64,000 nucleotides of DNA from Hedera helix (lineage: Eukaryota; Streptophyta; Magnoliopsida; Apiales; Araliaceae), in assembly GCA_947179155.2 (NCBI GenBank), contig OX359265.1, forward strand, positions 3,829,501 through 3,893,500, read 5' to 3'. Position numbers and translations under genes: made by a program. Positions 37,483-50,300 of the stretch are shown here, one piece after another; positions within the stretch are counted from its first letter, which is position 1; each line of letters opens with the position of its first letter. The notes under the pieces are model-generated. The model was not told where the DNA came from. It saw only the letters and a program-made list of their open reading frames with translations, and ran no database searches.

Positions 37483-38083
37483 GGTCTAATTAGGGGTGAG
37501 CATGGTACAGTTTAAAACCCAAACCGCACATGAAACTGTTTAGGTGTGGTTTGACAAATTTCAAACCGCACATGAAACCGCTTGCGGTTGGTGCGGTGTG
37601 GTTTCATTTGGTGTGGTTTCGGTTCCAAAATCAATTGAAATAATTAAATTTTATGTAATTTAAATTAACAATTTAGCATCACACAATATTAAATATCACT
37701 TTGATAACACACAACTTTACTTATAATGAGAATGTTTTGTCCAAACAAAAAGCAAAATAGAACCGAAAAACATAAACGATGTTATCTCCTTACATATGAA
37801 AATTTTAAACAGAGATAATTACAATTTGAGATAAATTCCAAATATTTGTACATTATAATAATATTTCTTGACATGCTCCATTTTGAAAGTGCATGGTGCG
37901 GTGCAGTTTATTGCATGCAATGTTTTCAAGAAATCAAACTCAAACCGCTTTTGCGATTTTTCAACCCAACTAAAATCGTCACATACGCAAAAACCGTTGG
38001 TGCGATTTTAATTGATGCGGTTTGTGCGATTTTTAGTGTAGTTTCGGAGATAATTTGGTTCCTTGCTCACTCCTAGGTCTAAT
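37483..38083. mobile_element. Short hAT-type element with perfect 8-bp target duplication
   Basis: The element at 37491-38075 (585 bp) has inverted ends TAGGGGTGAGCA / TGCTCACTCCTA (one mismatch) and is flanked by GGTCTAAT on both sides (37483-37490, 38076-38083). The interior is built from variants of AAACCGCACATGAAACC and GTGCGGTTTG that repeat in both orientations. It has no transposase; the open frame at 37846-38076 is not a gene. It is a non-autonomous hAT of a family different from the one at 22780. Confidence 0.93.
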
Positions 38084-38802
38084 GATGTTTACTGTGACGA
38101 TTTCACATTCTACGATTTTGAATTTCAATCTAAAAAAAAATTTAAAAAATTATTTTATAATAAAAAAAAGTAACAATAAATTTATACGTTTGTATTAATA
38201 TTGTTATCGAGTTTATAAAAAAATATTAAATTTTATATTATGATTACGAAATTATCTTTAGATTAAATTTATTAATGCATAAATTGCTCAACCACAAGGT
38301 GGATCTGATGTGATATTTTACCCAGATATGCTTTGAGTACAAGGACAAAACCGTGGCACTGTATAGTCACTTTTGTCCAATTAAAAAACAAAAGGGGTCA
38401 CGTCCCATTTTGCGGGATATTCGGGGCATAAATTAGTTGAACGCAGCATTACTCCCTCTATATTAAACAAAGGTTTTATTGACTTTTTTATTAAAATTTT
38501 TATAAATTTTAAATTAGTCTTGATCAATGAAATAATTGAACATTTGAAAAAAAACATTATTAAATATAAAATTCTTATTAATAAATTATTTCAATACGAC
38601 ATAAACATCACACATCTTAGATCAATAAAGACTTTGAATTTTCAACCAGAGCTATTGTTACGTCTATTTTATTGAGGCTCTTTTTCAACGACGAGAATTT
38701 ATATATAAAAATAATTTTAAAGAAAACGAAACCCTTATATGGCATGCTATGTTATATTTATTCCCTTTCAAAGTACAAGACATTTTCTTTTGATTTTTTA
38801 AA

Positions 38803-38842
<40 letters not shown>

Positions 38843-41244
38843 TTTTTTTGTTTTAAATATAAAATAATTGTTGACTTTTTAAAATTAATTTAAGATATTT
38901 AAATTTTAAATTGACATGAATCGTTTAATTTTATTTAATACTAAAGTAATACTCATTATAAAATTTATTATTTCATAATTTTTTTTATAAAATAATCTCA
39001 ATTTTTAGTTTAAATTTTTTATAAATTAATTTTTAAAAGTCAGTAAAAATATTATAATTTGAAATAGAATAAATATATAAATTATAAATTATCTAAAAAT
39101 TATATAAATCATAATATTCATAATTTTATAAATAAATTCCATTCAATTTAAAATATTTAGAATTACATTTATTTTATTTACATTTTTTAAAATGAAAAGA
39201 ATACGCTTATAATAATTAATTAAAAATAAATACGAAAACTAATATAAATTTATAATGTTGGTCCAAATAGGCCTGGAAATTTCCCGTTCATTCCCCCCTT
39301 CACGTGGTAGGGATTTGGAGACATCAGACACAGTTGCAGATTGCGCAGTACTGCACGAAAAATTATTATATCTCAAATTAATTATAATTTTATTATTTTA
39401 ATATTATCTTATTATTTATAGTTTTAAATTCACTAAAATTATGAAATATATTTAATTTAAAATATTATATAATGATATTTTAAAAATATTGAATAATTAT
39501 TCAGTAATGCATGAACTATTATAAATACAAATTAATATATATATATATATATATTAATATTATATCTTTTGTAACAGAAATATAAAATAAAGAATAATAG
39601 CAAGAGATTTTACACCGTAGTGCACTGCATGATGAATCAATCATTTAATTATAACACTCATAAAACTCCCGTGACTAAAATTTAGAAAAATAATATTTTA
39701 AGTGAAATACTTATTAATATCCTATACACTGTTTCTTGCGCATGCTACAAACAGGTAATGTCGTGAGTATAATTTATATTGACATTATTATTTGTTTCTT
39801 TTCAAAATATACATTCAATAGTGAATTTTTTGAAGTTTATTTTTGAGTTATTTTTAAATTTAAAATTAATATAATTTTTTAAATTATATATCATTTAATT
39901 ATAAAAATAAGTTAGTTAAATTTTACTATTAATTTTAAGATCTATTGTCCATGATATCTTATACTCTGATAGTTATAGTTTGTCTTGTTATGAGACTTTC
40001 TTTTCTCTTTATTAAAAGATTTTATTTTATTTTTGTAAAGTTTTTGTCACACTTTCATATTATTGAGGTTATCTCATCATTCATTGTATTTGTACTTATA
40101 TTCTTTCACAACGAAAGTATTCGTAAAATTACAAAGTTATTATTTTCAAAAATAATATAAATCAATTTACTTTAATTCAAAAATATCATACCAAATTTCG
40201 ATCGATATTTGTAAAGTTGATCATCTCTCTTAAAAACGAATATTTAAAATGGTCTATAATTTAATAAATACTCCGTATAATTCACGTATGTATATATAAA
40301 TTAATATAGACGAAATAACATAAATATCTTTAATAATAAATTCATTTTTATCAGACGGCCGGTAGAAACGAGAGGTTTGGAATATATTTAATATATTTTT
40401 TTATTATAAACTTTAAAATATTATTGTTATCTTATTTTTAGCTATGATATAATTTTCTAAAATTTAGGATAAGGACCATTGGTCCACAATGATCTCTCCT
40501 CAATTATTTCTTGCTCAATTATTAATATAACTTTATACATGGGTGTGCCAACTTGTCTACAAAATGGTCCACAACCTATTTGGGCTCAGTGAAGAAGAAT
40601 TGGATCACTACGAATGACTTTAACTTTACGGATTGTTGTGAGCACCCTCTTGTCCGAAAGAAGGGCCCACAATTGGCATTATTTATCAATTGACAGCTCA
40701 TTTTGAGGCATGATTGTGGACTTTGACGACTCATACCAAAGACTTTTTCTAAACCTTATCGTTTATAAACAACTAGTCCACTCTCCTCATTATATTATAT
40801 ACCATTATTATAATTTTACTAAAAAATATTATTGGTCATTTTTTTTTTAATTCTATAATTTTTGACAATTAATATCGTCAACAAAAAAATATTATGTCAG
40901 AATAATAAATATCGCGTAAATATTACGTATTTTAAAAATAATTATAAAAATATCACTAAATATATATTTATTCTGTCAGTATAATTTAATTATAACTAAT
41001 AATTTCACACATATTACAAGTGAGCAAAAAAAAAAAAAAGAGCTTAAAAAAGTTGCGAGAGATTGAGAGAGTAAAAATAAAAATAAAATAATAATAATAA
41101 AAAAAAAAAGAGTGACACGACTTTGAAGAGGATAGTTTTCAACCGGACTTGTAAACTTTTTTTCATGTAACAAAGCCAACCTTATCAACAGCTTGACATT
41201 TAATTTGTCATATAAAACAACTAACTTGTTTACTTGAATTACGT
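38084..41244. other. Intergenic, no gene
   Basis: Very AT-rich. A weak foldback lies at about 38450-38655 (CAAAGGTTTTATTGAC against GATCAATAAAGACTTTG, Stowaway-like start ACTCCCTCTATATTAAAC). (TA)n runs lie at 38808-38840 and 39536-39552. GGACCATTGGTCC, a perfect 13-base palindrome, lies near 40467. No coding exon recognised. Confidence 0.5.
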
Positions 41245-41514
41245 TAAGAGTGACCGGTCCATTTTTTTTTTCGACTCATAAAATATTTATAATATTTATT
41301 TTGATAATTTTTTTTTATAAAATTTAATAATTTAGAGGTACATAAATAATAATATTATACAGACTGTATAACACTGTTATTTATATACATATAAATTATA
41401 CCTAAATTATTGAATTTTTTAAAAAAAATTATCAAAATAAATATTATAAATATTTTATAAATTAAAAAAATAAAAATAAAATAAAATTAGACCGCTAAAA
41501 TCGGTCACTAGAAT
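41245..41514. mobile_element. Foldback MITE with AGTGACCG ends
   Basis: About 270 bp. The ends read AGTGACCGGTCCATT and, inverted, CTAGTGACCGATTTTAG. The arms share AAATATTTATAATATTTATT followed by TTGATAAT and meet near 41375. No coding capacity. Confidence 0.75.
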
Positions 41515-43190
41515 CGATCTCCCAAAAATTGTAGTTACGTAAAACTTGATCTACTTTTATTTATAGGAAGAGTACGTAGGGCAGAGTTATCAACAACTGA
41601 GTTACTATTTAGAGTAACATTAGTCACGTTATCTTAGCTCACCTAAAATAGATGACAATTTATTAATATTTATTAAACTTGATAAAGAGGTGGGACAAGT
41701 TCAAACGGCTGTGACTAAGGTTGGATCAAGCCAAATTTGGACGACTCAGATTTTTGTGATTTTAAAATAAGAGGCGTGTGACCTAAAAAGTGATGCGTCG
41801 GATGGCTTACAATTTTTTTTTATTTTTTGTTAATCTTTTTATCTATTGAATTAATTTAATTCATTCTTTAAAATTTTATATTAAATATTATAAATTTTAG
41901 AAATAAAACAATAAAATATATGTACAAAATAAAATAATTATACGAACAATAATAGTTATATCGTTTAAAATATCATAATTTCAACAAATTTAAAAAATAA
42001 AATTATTGCATTAAGTTAAAAAAAATTAAAGTGGGTTGTTAAATTTTTTTTGCATTATTTTTTTTAATATGTGAGTTACTCATATTACTAAGAGATCAAA
42101 AAAAAAGAATGAATAAGCTACTTATAAAATAATATCAAATTTTTATTAATATTATGGAATAAATTTTGAACGTCGCCCGTTTTATCCGTTATATTGTACG
42201 AAACATTGATTAGTCTTCTAATATTTCTTGATGTTCATTTCAATCATTTGGTACGACGTTTTTAATATATATATATATATTTCTATTTTTATTTTTTTAT
42301 TTTCTACTAGTATTTACTAGACTTTGTCGTAAGAAAATAATTAAAACAACTTTGGGTATCAAATTTATAATTTCGAGCTATGAAATAGTAATCATATATA
42401 GTTTTAACTTGTACGTAAAAAACTCTTAAACAAAAGGGAGAAACCATCATTATTTCCTCCTCTTTCCCTTCCTTCCATTTTTGTCAGTTTGTGTTTTCAA
42501 TCCTTTCGTTCAAACTCACAATTTGAGTGTAAAGAAGAGAGATGGGAGGAAAGAGTATTAATAAGAGCAGGTGAAAATTAAAATATTTTTGAAATTATTT
42601 AACAAAAAAAAGAAAATATTTATTGTTTTCAGGGTACAACAGAAATAAGGATATTATTTTTACGAATGCGACATTTCTTTTCACCTAAATCTTCTTATTT
42701 TAGGTAAGGAATTTTAGGATGAAAATTGGGGTAATTTTCCATTTTTCTCCCTCAATCTCACTCTCTCTCCTTAATAAATTCATTTTTATATATGCTATTT
42801 GAAAACTCAAAATTTACATGAATTAAATTAATTTATGTTAATACAATTATAAATATTATGAACTACTCAAAAATTATTACTAATTATAAGATTTATTATT
42901 TTAAAAACTTAAATAAATCTTGTCAATTTTGAGTTTAAAACTATTTTAAATTAATTTTTTTAAAAATTATTAGCTATCTTATAATTTGAAACAAAACAAG
43001 TACTTAAGAATATTTAATTTTTCGTCTCACCATTTGCTTAAGTTTACAAAATGAGGCAGTCATTTTTGGTGCTTACGTTCGATTTTCAACACAGTATTTG
43101 TTAGATAAATAAATTATATATGAAATAAATTATTTCTACACAAATAATTTTTTAAAATATATTTAAACTTTCAAACATTCTAAAAATACA
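41515..43190. other. Intergenic, no gene
   Basis: AT-rich spacer leading into the first catalase promoter; no exon, RNA gene or complete transposon seen. Confidence 0.5.
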
Positions 43191-43377
43191 TTTAACTCTA
43201 AAAATACATTTAACGTTTCAACCGTTACGTAACCAACCATGGACGGTGTTAGTTGACAATTGCCCTCCCTGTTGTAGTATAAAGAAGAGAGCTAGGCTAG
43301 AGTGTGAGTCACTTCATATTATCTCTCTCCCATTGAAGATCCCATCACTCTTCTCCGTGTAATACGTACGTCCCAAC
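43191..43377 (+). promoter_or_regulatory. Promoter and leader of the first catalase
   Basis: A TATA box TATAAA at 43278-43283 gives a leader of roughly 65-70 bases. Upstream are a bZIP-type palindrome TTACGTAA (43226-43233), an overlapping MYB AC-element ACCAACC, a W-box core TTGAC near 43254, and a repeated word TCTAAAAATACATTTAAC at about 43180-43215. Roles are inferred from motifs. Confidence 0.5.
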
Positions 43378-44288
43378 ATGGATCCATACAAGGTACATAT
43401 TTTTATCTCCGCAGGTTTCCTTAATTGTTTAATCATGCTCATACTTCTATGTATGTTATATACATCTATTACCATGGAATTTTGTGTTTGGTTTGATCTG
43501 TTCGCATGATAGATGTACATTGTTGAGTTTCTATCGAACATAGTTTAGCCTTTTGATCATGAGTTGTAATTAACATAATATCAAAGATTTGGAAATGCAA
43601 GGTCTTTTTGATCACATACATGTTGACAGTATAAATACACATCCGTTTGTCTGATCACGTGAAACTTACATGTGAGCATAAGTATTAGCATGATTTATAT
43701 TGTTGGGATCTTTCTAACGGTTAAATTTGTTGATTGTTGTTCGTTTTGGTGGGTTTCGAATATTGAAAAAATGCGTTTAAGTAATTTTTAAGATTTTTGG
43801 GCTTAAAAATTATGTTTGTAAATGATAACTGTGTTTAAAATAAACTGTTTAATTTAGATAGATGAAATTTTTAAGTGGGTTTAGGTTCCAGAAACCCTAA
43901 AGTTCTAACCAAACATGCATAAGAGATTTTATTTAATTTGTCTCGCTTTAATTTTCTCTTGATCCAGACATGAATTAATTGCTTCTGTACTTTATGGCTA
44001 AGCTTTCATAATCAATTAATTACGTTTATAATACGTATCCGCGCGTGCTCTTGTTTTAAGCTCAAGTGAATAAAGATTTAGGTTTCTTTTCAATTTGTTG
44101 CTTTCTTTGACCCCAAAGTTGTAATTTTAGATTATTTAATAACTTGTTTTCATGTATTTTATACAATTTTCGATCTTCAAGTTTAATATCAGTTTTCTTT
44201 TAAGCCATTTCATGTGTTTTGTGCATGGAATACATATCTTCAGTGATGTAATGTCAATTTTGCAACTATATCTTAGTCCAAAACTTTT

Positions 44289-44323
<35 letters not shown>

Positions 44324-47300
44324 CCCTTTCTCCAGCGAATCTTAAAAAGCGAACTAAAGACGAACCGTCGTCTTTGGTATCTATGGCGACGGTTCGACCC
44401 GTCGCCATAGCCATGCACTCTATAACGACGGGTCGAACCGTCGCCATAGATACCAAAGACGACGGTTCGTCTTTAGTTCGCTTTTGAAAATTTTCCTATA
44501 TATATATATATATATAGTGAGTGATTCATATCAAATAGCTATTATGATCATTATTTTAACAAATTGATCTTACACACGTTCATATAAATATCTAACGGTA
44601 ATTTTTTCTTTTTGTCCATCCGCTAGTAAAAATAGTTGCTAGAGTAGAAAAAAAAAATTGTCCTATTTTACTTAGCCGCTATTACTACTAGCTGGGCAAA
44701 ATTATTTTTTTTATTGTTAGATTTTTATATGAATAATATAAAATTAATTTATTAAAATAGTGCCTTAACAATTAGTTGATATGTATCATTTACACACACA
44801 CGTATATATATCTGATAATTTATTTGGTTATTTGTGATATATGCAGTACCGCCCTTCAAGTGCTTTCAATACTCCTTTCTGGACAACAAATTCCGGTGCC
44901 CCGGTTTGGAATGACGATTCAGCTTTGACTGTGGGAACCAGAGGTAGTCTTGTCACAAGTTTTGGTGGACTTTATTAATAAATTGATTTTTGAAATTGAT
45001 TTGAAATACTTTCAAATTAAAATTAATAAACTTTTTTTTAATAAAAAGAATCTTATAATTAATATTATTTTTTAGATAATTTATAGTTGTATTAATTAAA
45101 ACTAAATTATTTCATATCAATTTTAAACAGTTCATATAAGGTCTATTATGCAGTCTTGTTGTTAAGTTAATTGTGGTGAATACTTGTTAATTTTTCATAA
45201 TTATTCCTTCTGTCTTGCTATTTGAGATTTTTTTTTTTAAAAAGTAATTTAAAAATTAATATAAATTCATTTAAATGGAGAGAGAACTATAGAGATGGAT
45301 GGTGGTATTGACATTTTACAATATGATGAATTTATTTTGTGAAAAAATTCTTAAGATTTAGCAATTTTCAATTTTATTATAATGTTTAAAATTTTATGAT
45401 CTCTACTTGATTTTTTTTTCCAAAGCCTCACTTTTTGGAAATACAACATAATTTTGTGATTGAGTACATCGTCATTATTATAATATTAATAACCCATCAA
45501 ATCTCATTAAATGAGGAAAAAATAATTAAACTTAGAAACAAACAAGTCTCGCAAACACAAAAATTAAATTTTATATAAAAAAATAAATTCACTTAAATAA
45601 AAATTAAGCTTAAAATATAAATATTATAATAGTTCAATTTTAATTATTAAGTTAAGATCTTTTCCACTTTTAATATCTGTAATGTTTTAGTCGATTTTAT
45701 CAAAATTATCCACTGGAATTAATAATGTATTGTGCCCTCCACACGACTCTTTTTTCATGTTTGACTTAATTTATGTACCTTTGACCGTAAATTATACATT
45801 TAATTGAATATAATATTTGACCCTGGTAAATAGATATGGGTAGGACTGCCATAAGGATAGTGGCGCCCCCGGCCCCTCTCAACGAGTAATTATTCCGTAG
45901 TCTACTATACTTGTTATATATAATATTTTATATTATTTATATGTTATTATTTTAATATTTAAAATAAATTATTTTATTTTAAATATTAAAATAATAATAT
46001 ATAAATAATATAAAATATTACATAACAAGTATTTTAAAAATATTTAATAATTTTTTCTCTCGCCTAATCATACCCTTTTTGATTTATAATATAATATATA
46101 AATTTATGTTAATTTTTATGACTAATCATATTTTGAAAATATAAATTTATATATTATATTATACTTGAAATAATATATATAATTTATTTCAAAATTTTAA
46201 TATATTTTAAAGTCTAATTATATTTTTTACAGGTAAATAAATAAGGTTAATATTAAAAAAATAAGTTAACTTTATAATTAAATAAATAAAATTAATATTA
46301 TGACTATTGTTAGCCATCTCAAATTTGATTTTTCAAATTATCTTAAATATATATGTTATCATTCTATTAGTATGACATGTGTACTTGAGATATCTTTGGA
46401 AAAAAAATAAGACCCTTAATTTAGCTTAATATTAAAATATTTTAATATAGATAAATTCATATGTATGTTTAAACTAAAAATATATAAAATTTTATTTTAT
46501 ATTAAAAAGATTATAATAATAAAAAAGTTACGTTTAATTTATTATAATATTTAATTTTTAAAATTTTATAAATATAAATAAAATTTTTTATTTTAAAATC
46601 AATAAATTTAATTATAAAAATTAAACAAAATTATTTTTTTCAAATAAAAAATAATATATAATTAAAAATAATATTACTGATAGTTATCTGTTTAATTAAT
46701 AATAAAAAAATTTAATACATAAAATTATAAGATATATTATATATTTTTCAAAAAATATACGGGAGAAAATAAGAAGAAGAAAAGCGGTCGATCTAAAAAA
46801 ATCTGGGAGAAAAATTGCGCGAGTTCAAAATATCTACACATGACAGCCAAAACGAAGATATGAGACACCTAGGAATGTATAAGATACAGAGTAGAGGAAA
46901 AACCCCAGGAAACAACGATAAAGGAAATCTGTTTCGACGCCGGACTTGGACTTTCCGGCTTTGGCTCTTGTTTTGAAATCAATGTTTATGCCACCACTTC
47001 TCCACGAACAGAGATGGTGGAGTTGATGGCGGTGGCGCTAATGATGGGCTGGGAACTGCTTTGGGCAGTGGGGTCAACTGATTGATCCATCGAAAGAAAG
47101 GGTGGGTTTTGTTGAATTAATAGCTAGTACTACTTGCTGACTAGGTTGTGGTGCTCTCTACCTGAGATGGTTGGCTGGAGAAGGTGTTGATGATTGTGTA
47201 GATTCCATTTGGTTTAGCTTAAGACTATTAGTTTGGGACAAAAGAGAAATTGCAAGGAGAAGGTCAGGACGAGCCGTAAATCCGGACGTCCTGGGTTCGA

Positions 47301-50300
47301 GTCCACTAGCAACAATAGTTATGCCTTAACAGGTAACGGGGCCACGGGTCACACGTTTCAGGGCGAAACCATGTCTTAGGCAGAGCCTGTGCGCAAAGCC
47401 TGGCCCGGGGTGGGGAGACTTAGTCCGACTGCGGTCAGGATACTCCACATTATCAAAAAAAAAAAAAAAAAAAAAAAGAAAAGAAGGAAATACTTGAGAT
47501 AAATTTTTTTGAACATTAATTATTTTTCTAACATTAATTTATTATATTAATAACTCTTTAAAGTTAATAGAACTTTATTTAGAATAGAATTTTTATTTGG
47601 TAGCCTCATATGTATGTAACTACTCATCAGAAAGTCAAAGTGAAAACATACACTCGAGTGTCTAAATTTGGTAGCTATTAGAAATTGCGGTGCAAATTTT
47701 GACCGGCAAACAAATGCGAAAGAATTTTTACAAAGACTTGATCGTGAGGTTCTTAGACATAGTTAAAACATGACGAATGTGAAGTGATATAGTTTAGATT
47801 AACATGAGATTGGAAGATTCCTATTCCTATGTTGGCATGGCTGGGAATCTAATTTGTTGTCTGTTGTAATTTTTTGGGTTTCATCTGGGTTAGGTGCCTT
47901 CACATTGTTTTCTCTAGTTTATGTGTTGAATTGATATGGTTGCCTTAAGGATGTGGATATGTGTATTTTTAATTAAACTCCCATGCATATGTTCATGAAA
48001 CTTGAGAAATAGCATCGCAGACAGGAAACAATAAATTCTTAAATCAGTTGGTATACATTTGCATTCTTAAATGGTGGACAACACACTTCTTATTTGCTTC
48101 TTCTGCCTTATAGGGTGTCTAATTATCCAATGTATAAACCTGTTGACACATGTATTAAAAGCCACAGCAAATATATTACTGACCAATATTGTCTTATGTC
48201 AAATAATGCTAGACTTTTATTACTCAATTCAATGCCTGCCAGTAATTGTTTGCATCAACTGATTATGTTTTAAGTACGTGGCCGAAGTCATATAAGCTAC
48301 TCTGTATTTGACAGGCCCAATCCTCCTCGAGGATTATCCTTTGGTGGAGAAACTTGCTACTTTTACTAGGGAGAGGATCCCTGAAAGAGTTGTCCATGCA
48401 AGGGGTGCCAGTGCCAAAGGTTTCTTTGAGGTCACCCACGATATTACTCACCTTACATGCGCCGATTTTCTGCGGGCCCCTGGTGTCCAGACACCTGTTA
48501 TTGTTCGCTTCTCCACCGTTATCCATGAGCGTGGAAGTCCTGAAACCATTAGGGACCCCCGAGGTTTTGCAGTGAAGATGTACACGAGAGAGGTGAGAGG
48601 ACTGATATAATGAGAGTACTGATATAATTCTATCTGTTGTGACGTACTCCCTCAGTCTTTCCAACATTACAGATATATTTTCACTTTTTCAAGTCAAATT
48701 TTGAAATCCTAAAATTCTAAACTGAAGCTCTAAAGCTACCTCTATTTATGCGGAACTCTTATTTATCCAACTTTTGGAGAGATTCAGGGTTGCAACAGCT
48801 GAGGGAGCCCTACCATTGAGCAAACATTAATTAGGAGCTCCATTTCATTTTAAAATATATATTCATTTTTTTGAATTGATCAAGAAATTGTGTATTTTAT
48901 ATAGTGTTTAGATTACTTTTATATACCAACGGAACATATAGTAATTTCATTTATTGAAAATGAAAGAAAAGGAAAAAAAATAAATAAAAATCATCGACTA
49001 TAATATCTACGTGCCTCTGTAGTTTCGATTAGTATATGAAGTCTAAAAGAGTTCTGTCGTATTGATAACTCACATCTTGGATTTCATTATGAAATTAGTG
49101 CTTAATTTTTGAAGTTCACTTTTTTGTGTTCATATTAATTTGTGACATTTTTTTTGTGGACCGACTCAGGGTAACTTTGATCTGGTGGGAAACAATTTCC
49201 CAATCTTCTTCGTCCGCGATGCAATGAAATTCCCAGACGTGATCCGTGCTTTTAAACCCAATCCCAAGTCTCACATTCAAGAGAACTGGAGAATCTTTGA
49301 CTACTTATCCCACCACCCAGAGAGTTTGCACACATTCACATTCTTCTATGATGACATTGGTGTTCCACAAGATTACAGGCACATGGATGGCTCTGGAGTT
49401 CACACTTTCACTCTTCTTAACAAGGCTGGGAAAGCTACCTATGTCAAGTTTCACTGGAGACCTACCTGCGGAGTCAAAAATTTGTTAGAGGAAGAAGCCA
49501 TCAAAATTGGAGGATCTAATCACAGCCATGCCACCCAAGATCTCTATGACTCGATTGCGGCAGGCAATTTTCCTGAGTGGAAGCTTTTTATCCAGACTAT
49601 GGAACCTGATCACGAGGACAGACTTGACTTTGACCCACTCGATGTAACCAAGACCTGGCCTGAGGACATCTTTCCCCTGCAGCCAGTGGGCCGCTTGGTG
49701 TTGAATAGGAATATTGATAACTTTTTTGCAGAAAATGAAATGCTTGCTTTCGACCCTGCTCATGTTGTTCCTGGTGTCTACTATTCGGATGATAAGTTTC
49801 TCCAGGGTCGGATATTCGCTTATGGTGATACTCAGAGGCACCGTCTGGGACCAAACTATATGCTTCTTCCAGCTAATGCTCCCAAGTGCGCTCATCACAA
49901 CAATCACCAGGAAGGCTCAATGAATTTTTTGCACAGGGATGAGGAGGTGAGAAAGAGTAGAGATTTTAAGCTTCTTATTGATCCCTTGCTTTCTAAATAG
50001 TCCACTTTTGATAATTAATTTTTTTAAGCATGCTTGTGTTCGATCTCCATATATGTTAATCACACAATTGCACTCTTCCAGGTCAATTACTTCCCCTCTA
50101 GGTTTGATCCTGTGGTCCATGCTGAGAAGCACCCCCTTCCTCCTCGTGTGTTGATGGGAAGGCGAACTAGGGTGAGTTTTTCATAATATATGTTGGCATT
50201 TCCTTTAATGGCATACAACTTAATTTCCAAAAAGGTCGAGTTGATTAATCAAATACTCTAGAATTTTGATTGAATGGTAATAGATAGATATCTCTTTAGC

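Noticed and set aside
44136..44456. 106-codon minus-strand frame
   Set aside because: Runs through the TA microsatellite and the intronic hairpin of catalase; no coding character.
47294..47304. tRNA-like B box, possible tRNA gene
   Set aside because: No cloverleaf or matching A box, and a long A tail follows; a SINE fits better.
48263..48667. 134-codon frame antisense to catalase exon 3, and similar at 53719-54048 and 49485-49907
   Set aside because: Shadows of a well-supported coding exon on the other strand, caused by codon bias.
48648..48720. Stowaway-like end (TACTCCCTCAGTCTTTCCAA) in catalase intron 3
   Set aside because: No opposite inverted end could be found, so an element was not called.
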